A DNA stretch of 64,000 nt from Streptomyces sp. NBC_01304 (GTDB lineage: Bacteria > Actinomycetota > Actinomycetes > Streptomycetales > Streptomycetaceae). The stretch lies in assembly GCF_035975855.1 (NCBI RefSeq), contig NZ_CP109055.1, positions 5,828,001-5,892,000 on the forward strand, written 5' to 3'. This document shows positions 59,948-64,000 of this stretch, one piece after another. Below the pieces are notes generated by a model that was given only the letters and a program-made list of their open reading frames with translations, ran no database searches and had not been told where the DNA came from. Every line of letters begins with the position of its first letter. Position 1 is the stretch's first letter. A program made the translations under genes and the position numbers.

Positions 59948-60139
59948 TCACGCGTCGGCAGGACTTTCGTCCTCCGCTGCCTCCTGGTCGCTCTGGGCGG
60001 CCGTCGAGGGCTCCATGGCGAGGCGGAGCAGCTGATGGCAGATGGGGCAGTGCCGGGTCAGGTGGCGGTACTCGGTGGCTGCGGCGAGATGGGCGCGAAG
60101 CAGTGCCCGCGTCTCGTGCCGTCGTGCGGAATCGGGCAC
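59948..60139 (-). CDS. DUF6274-like small zinc-ribbon-type protein
   Basis: A 63-residue protein, GTG start at 60139 with GAGGAGG 9 bp upstream. RALLRAHLAAATEYRHLTRHCPICHQLL contains a CxxC pair with flanking His residues that could bind zinc, followed by an acidic tail. I recall a Streptomyces family (DUF6274) next to bldC with this core. Function unknown. Confidence 0.68.
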   Translation of the reverse strand: MPDSARRHETRALLRAHLAAATEYRHLTRHCPICHQLLRLAMEPSTAAQSDQEAAEDESPADA

Positions 60140-60220
60140 GCGCCACCACCTCCTCGACCACCCGCCGGTTCTCCCCTAGTTGTGTGAGTACCGGCGGTAC
60201 GTGCCGCAGTCAAGACGCAC

Positions 60221-60252
60221 AGAAGGCCCCATCCGAACGGATGGGGCCTTCT
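60221..60252 (-). terminator. tRNA-Asp terminator
   Basis: AGAAGGCCCCATCCG and CGGATGGGGCCTTCT pair over 15 bp with a 2-base gap, 8 bp past the tRNA 3' end. Confidence 0.8.
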
Positions 60253-60259
60253 GTCGATG

Positions 60260-60334
60260 CGGTCCTGACGGGATTTGAACCCGCGGCCTCCACCTTGACA
60301 GGGTGGCGAGCACTCCAAACTGCTCCACAGGACC
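60260..60334 (-). tRNA. tRNA-Asp(GTC)
   Basis: Acceptor GGTCCTG/CAGGACC. The anticodon arm CCACC-CTGTCAA-GGTGG gives anticodon GTC. The T loop is GTTCAAATC, the discriminator is G, and CCA is not encoded. Confidence 0.95.
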
Positions 60335-60431
60335 AGGCTTTGCGGCGCTTCGTTTGTCGCGTTGCGCTGCGAGAACAGACTGTACAGCAGCGCGGGCCCG
60401 CGGGTCGAACTCACTTAATGCGACGTGATCG

Positions 60432-63400
60432 CTACGGCGCGAGGGCGTCGATCGCCTTCACGATGCGCTTGTCCGAGACGGGGTGCGCCGTGCCCAGGGC
60501 GTGCGCGAAGTAGCTGACCCGGAGCTCCTCGATCATCCAGCGGATGTCCAGGGCCGCCTGCGGGACCGGCCGGCCCTGCGGCAGTTGCTCCAGGAGCCAG
60601 GCGTACTCGTCCTGCATCTCGTGCACCTTCTCCATGCGCGAGGTGTCCCGCTGCACGGACGTCGGCATCTGCTGGAGCCTGCGGTCGGCTGCCACCAGGT
60701 ACCGCATCAGGTCGGGCAGGCGACGCAGCCCCGTCTCCGTCACGAAGCCCGGCTTGACGAGGGCGTCGAGCTGGCTGCGTACGTCCGTCAGATTGGGGAG
60801 CAGCGCCGGGCTCTTCGTCGACTTCAGACGGCGTTCGGCGGACTGCCAGGCGGCCAGGACCTGCTGGGTCTGGCCGACCGTGCGGACCGTGGTGTCGACG
60901 AGGTCCGCCCGTACCTTCTCGTACAGCTTGCGGTACGACTCCTCGTCCCAGGCCGGCCCGCCGTGATCCGCGATCAGCTTGTCCGTGGCCGCCGTCGCGC
61001 AGTCGTCGACGAGAGCCTGGATGGAGCCGTGCGGATTGGCCGACAGGGTCAGCTTCGCCGCGTTGGACAGCTTGTCCGAGGCGAACTTGGCCGGGTTGAC
61101 CGGGATGTTGAGGAGGATCAGGCGGCGGGTGCCGCGCCACATGGCCTGCTGCTGTTCGGCCTCGGTGTCGAAGAGGCGTACGGAGACGGATGTGCCGTCG
61201 TCCACCAGGGCCGGGTACGCCTTCACGGGCTGGCCCGCGCGACGCGTCTCGAAGACGCGCTTGAGGGTGCCGAGGGTCCAGTCGGTCAGGCCCTTGCGCT
61301 CGATCGCCTCGCCGCCCGAGCGCTCGGCGGTGGCCGCGGCGGCCTTGGAGATGGCCTGGCGGGCCTTCGGGCGCAGCTGGAGCCGCAGGGACTCCAGGTC
61401 CTTGGCCTCGGCGAGCTTCTTGCGCCGCTCGTCGACGATCCGGAACGTGATCTTCAAGTGGTCCGGTACGCGGGTCAGGTCGAAGTCGTCCGCCGAGACC
61501 GGGACGCCGACCATGCCCTTCAGCTCACGGGCGAGGGTCAGCGGCAGCGGCTCCTGCAGGGGCACGGCCCGGTCCAGGAAGGCCTTCGCGTAGTTCGGCG
61601 CCGGGACGTAATGGCGGCGGATCGGCTTCGGCAGGGAGCGGATCAGCTCCGTCACCACCTGCTCGCGCAGGCCCGGGATCTGCCAGTCGAAGCCCTCGTC
61701 GGTGACCTGGTTCAGGACCTGGAGGGGGATGTGGACCGTGACGCCGTCGGCGTCCGCGCCCGGCTCGAACTGGTACGTCACCCGGAACTTCAGCTCGCCC
61801 TGCCGCCAGGAGTCCGGGTAGTCCGCCTTGGTGACGGCCTCGGCGGACTCACGGATCAGCATCGAGCGCTCGAAGTCGAGGAGTTCGGGCTCCTCGCGCT
61901 TCTTCTGCTTCCACCAGGAGTCGAAGTGTGCTCCGGAGACGACATGCTCGGGCACGCGCTCGTCGTAGAAGTCGAAGAGCGTCTCGTCGTCGACGAGGAT
62001 GTTGCGGCGCCGCGCCCGGTGCTCCAACTCCTCGACCTCGGTGAGGAGTTTGCGGTTGTCGGCGAAGAACTTGTGGTGCGTGCGCCAGTCGCCCTCGACC
62101 AGGGCGTTCCTGATGAACAGGTCGCGGGACGCCTCCGCGTCGATGCGGCCGTAGTTCACCTTGCGGTCGGTGACGATCGGGACGCCGTACAGCGTCACCT
62201 TCTCGTACGCCATCACCGCGGCCTGGTCCTTCTCCCAGTGCGGCTCGCTGTACGTGCGCTTGATCAGGTGCGCGGCGAGGGGCTCGACCCACTCCGGCTC
62301 GATCTTCGCGTTGACGCGGGCCCAGAGGCGCGAGGTCTCCACCAGCTCGGCGGACATGATGAAGCGCGGGGGCTTCTTGAAGAGCGCCGAGCCGGGGAAG
62401 ATCGCGAACTTCGCGGACCGTGCGCCCAGGTAGTCGTTCTTCGCGCCGTCCTTCACGTCCTTCATGCCGATGTGGCTGAGCAGGCCGGCGAGGAGGGAGA
62501 CGTGGACCTGCTGGTCCCCGGCATCGTCCTCGTTCAGGTGAATGCCCATCTGCTTGGCCACGGTGCGCAGTTGGGTGTAGATGTCCTGCCACTCGCGGAT
62601 GCGCAGGAAGTTCAGGTACTCCTGCTTGCACATCCGGCGGAACGAGCTGGAGCCGCGTTCGCGCTGCTGCTCGCGGACGTACCGCCAGAGGTTCAGATAC
62701 GCGAGGAAGTCGGACGTCTCGTCCTTGAAGCGGGCGTGCTGCTGGTCGGCCTGCGTCTGCTTCTCGGCGGGGCGCTCGCGCGGGTCCTGGATGGAGAGCG
62801 CGGCCGCGATCACCATGACCTCGCGTACGCAGCCGTTCTTGTCGGCCTCCACCACCATGCGGGCCAGGCGCGGGTCGACGGGAAGCTGGGCGAGCTTGCG
62901 GCCCATGTCCGTCAGGCGCTTGCGTACGTCCTTTTGAGTGGGGTCCAACGCGCCCAGTTCCTGGAGCAGTTGGACGCCGTCACGGATGTTGCGGTGGTCC
63001 GGCGGGTCGATGAACGGGAACTTCTCGATCTCGCCGAGGCCGGCCGCCGTCATCTGGAGGATGACGCTCGCCAGGTTCGTACGGAGGATCTCCGCGTCCG
63101 TGAACTCCGGGCGGGCGACGAAGTCGTCCTCGGAGTACAGGCGGATGCAGATGCCGTCGGACGTACGGCCGCAGCGGCCCTTGCGCTGGTTCGCGCTCGC
63201 CTGCGAGATCGCCTCGATGGGCAGGCGCTGGACCTTGGTGCGGTGGCTGTAGCGGGAGATGCGGGCGGTGCCCGGGTCGATGACGTACTTGATTCCGGGG
63301 ACGGTGAGGGAGGTCTCGGCGACGTTCGTTGCCAGAACGATCCTGCGCCCGGTGTGCGCCTGGAACACGCGGTGCTGCTCGGCGTGCGACAGGCGTGCGT

Positions 63401-64000
63401 AGAGGGGGAGTACTTCCGTGAACCTGTACTTCTTCTTCTCCAGCGCGTCCGCGGTGTCGCGGATCTCGCGCTCGCCGGAGAGGAAGACCAGGATGTCGCC
63501 CTTGCCCTCGCCCTGCAGCTCCTCCACGGCATCGCAGATCGCGGTGATCTGGTCGCGGTCGGAGTCTTCGCTGTCCTCTTCGAGGAGGGGCCGGTAGCGG
63601 ACCTCCACCGGGAACGTACGGCCGGAGACCTCGACGATCGGCGCGTCCCCGAAGTGCCTGCTGAAACGCTCCGGGTCGATGGTCGCCGAGGTGATGACGA
63701 CCTTCAAGTCCGGGCGTTTGGGGAGGAGTTGGGCCAGGTAGCCGAGCAGGAAGTCGATGTTCAGGGACCGCTCGTGGGCCTCGTCGATGATGATCGTGTC
63801 GTACGCGCGCAGCTCGCGGTCCGTCTGGATCTCGGCGAGCAGGATGCCGTCCGTCATCAGCTTCAGGAACGTATTGCCGCCGACCTGATCCGTGAAACGG
63901 ACCTTCCAGCCGACCGCCTCGCCGAGCGGACTGTTCATCTCGTCGGCCACGCGCTCCGCGACCGTACGCGCGGCGATCCGCCTCGGCTGCGTATGGCCGA
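60432..64000 (-). CDS. hrpA: ATP-dependent RNA helicase HrpA, 5' end outside window
   Basis: The visible ~1189 residues are the larger part of a DEAH-box RNA helicase. The partial N-terminal motif QPRRIAARTVAERVADE (motif Ia region) lies at the right edge, so motif I is outside. IIIDEAHERSLN is motif II, VITSATIDPERF motif III, and QRKGRCGRTSDG motif VI. The helicase-associated domain follows, then a long C-terminal DUF3418 region as in bacterial HrpA. It acts on RNA structure; its physiological target here is unknown. tRNA-Asp lies 97 bp downstream. Confidence 0.94.
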   Translation of the reverse strand, partial: GHTQPRRIAARTVAERVADEMNSPLGEAVGWKVRFTDQVGGNTFLKLMTDGILLAEIQTDRELRAYDTIIIDEAHERSLNIDFLLGYLAQLLPKRPDLKVVITSATIDPERFSRHFGDAPIVEVSGRTFPVEVRYRPLLEEDSEDSDRDQITAICDAVEELQGEGKGDILVFLSGEREIRDTADALEKKKYRFTEVLPLYARLSHAEQHRVFQAHTGRRIVLATNVAETSLTVPGIKYVIDPGTARISRYSHRTKVQRLPIEAISQASANQRKGRCGRTSDGICIRLYSEDDFVARPEFTDAEILRTNLASVILQMTAAGLGEIEKFPFIDPPDHRNIRDGVQLLQELGALDPTQKDVRKRLTDMGRKLAQLPVDPRLARMVVEADKNGCVREVMVIAAALSIQDPRERPAEKQTQADQQHARFKDETSDFLAYLNLWRYVREQQRERGSSSFRRMCKQEYLNFLRIREWQDIYTQLRTVAKQMGIHLNEDDAGDQQVHVSLLAGLLSHIGMKDVKDGAKNDYLGARSAKFAIFPGSALFKKPPRFIMSAELVETSRLWARVNAKIEPEWVEPLAAHLIKRTYSEPHWEKDQAAVMAYEKVTLYGVPIVTDRKVNYGRIDAEASRDLFIRNALVEGDWRTHHKFFADNRKLLTEVEELEHRARRRNILVDDETLFDFYDERVPEHVVSGAHFDSWWKQKKREEPELLDFERSMLIRESAEAVTKADYPDSWRQGELKFRVTYQFEPGADADGVTVHIPLQVLNQVTDEGFDWQIPGLREQVVTELIRSLPKPIRRHYVPAPNYAKAFLDRAVPLQEPLPLTLARELKGMVGVPVSADDFDLTRVPDHLKITFRIVDERRKKLAEAKDLESLRLQLRPKARQAISKAAAATAERSGGEAIERKGLTDWTLGTLKRVFETRRAGQPVKAYPALVDDGTSVSVRLFDTEAEQQQAMWRGTRRLILLNIPVNPAKFASDKLSNAAKLTLSANPHGSIQALVDDCATAATDKLIADHGGPAWDEESYRKLYEKVRADLVDTTVRTVGQTQQVLAAWQSAERRLKSTKSPALLPNLTDVRSQLDALVKPGFVTETGLRRLPDLMRYLVAADRRLQQMPTSVQRDTSRMEKVHEMQDEYAWLLEQLPQGRPVPQAALDIRWMIEELRVSYFAHALGTAHPVSDKRIVKAIDALAP

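Overview
The window is a piece of a Streptomyces (or very close actinomycete) chromosome. Evidence: very high GC with strong third-position GC bias, many GTG starts, BldC, an Lsr2-like nucleoid protein, DUF3073, valine dehydrogenase, the actinobacterial purS-purQ-purL arrangement, and an order (dnaX, purD ... purC ... purSQL ... purF, purM, DUF3073, vdh, bldC, hrpA) that I recall as matching the SCO4067-SCO4092 stretch of S. coelicolor.

Left accessory arm (1-12.7 kb). It starts with the 5' end of an AAC(3)-type acetyltransferase gene, then a DHFR-like reductase divergent from a TetR regulator, an SDR/NTF2-like pair divergent from a LuxR regulator, an amino acid permease, and a six-gene leftward operon around a tyrosinase: class II aldolase, DUF3533-like membrane protein, FAD/NAD(P)-binding protein, MelC1, MelC2, MoaF-like secreted protein. 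A perfect 24-bp palindrome lies upstream of the operon. An FG-GAP secreted protein is divergent from it.

Integrated element (12,714-28,090). This is a complete-looking actinomycete integrative and conjugative element (AICE) in a tRNA-Ser(GGA) gene, bounded by 85-bp direct repeats. In order it holds a hypothetical protein, GntR-HD genes, a leftward XRE/DUF5919-Nudix pair (a candidate regulation/immunity module), a promoter with a large palindrome, a transfer operon (small proteins, DUF2637, RRQRL zinc protein, a frameshifted basic membrane protein, TraB, SpdB-like proteins), a prim-pol plus ATPase replication module, an iteron array (likely origin), xis and int. The 5' end of the spdB-like gene is a dense GACAAG array, a good candidate for the clt locus bound by TraB; it would serve as both DNA site and Asp-Lys coding sequence.

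Core arm (28.0-64 kb). tRNA-Ser, 4.5S-type SRP RNA, dnaX, purD, a membrane protein, a dimethylformamidase-like protein, purC, tRNA-Gly, a two-component system with an ABC exporter, two more tRNA-Gly genes, an lsr2-like gene, purSQL, an ArsR/M23 pair, a DinB/maleylpyruvate-isomerase-like protein, a META lipoprotein, an M6 metalloprotease with a LAETG sortase motif, a sulfatase preceded by a small Cys-containing leader peptide, a secreted protein, purF, purM, DUF3073, vdh, a conserved hypothetical, bldC, DUF6274, tRNA-Asp, and hrpA running off the right edge. Seven de novo purine genes (purD, C, S, Q, L, F, M) are spread over about 25 kb; only purSQL is a tight translationally coupled operon.
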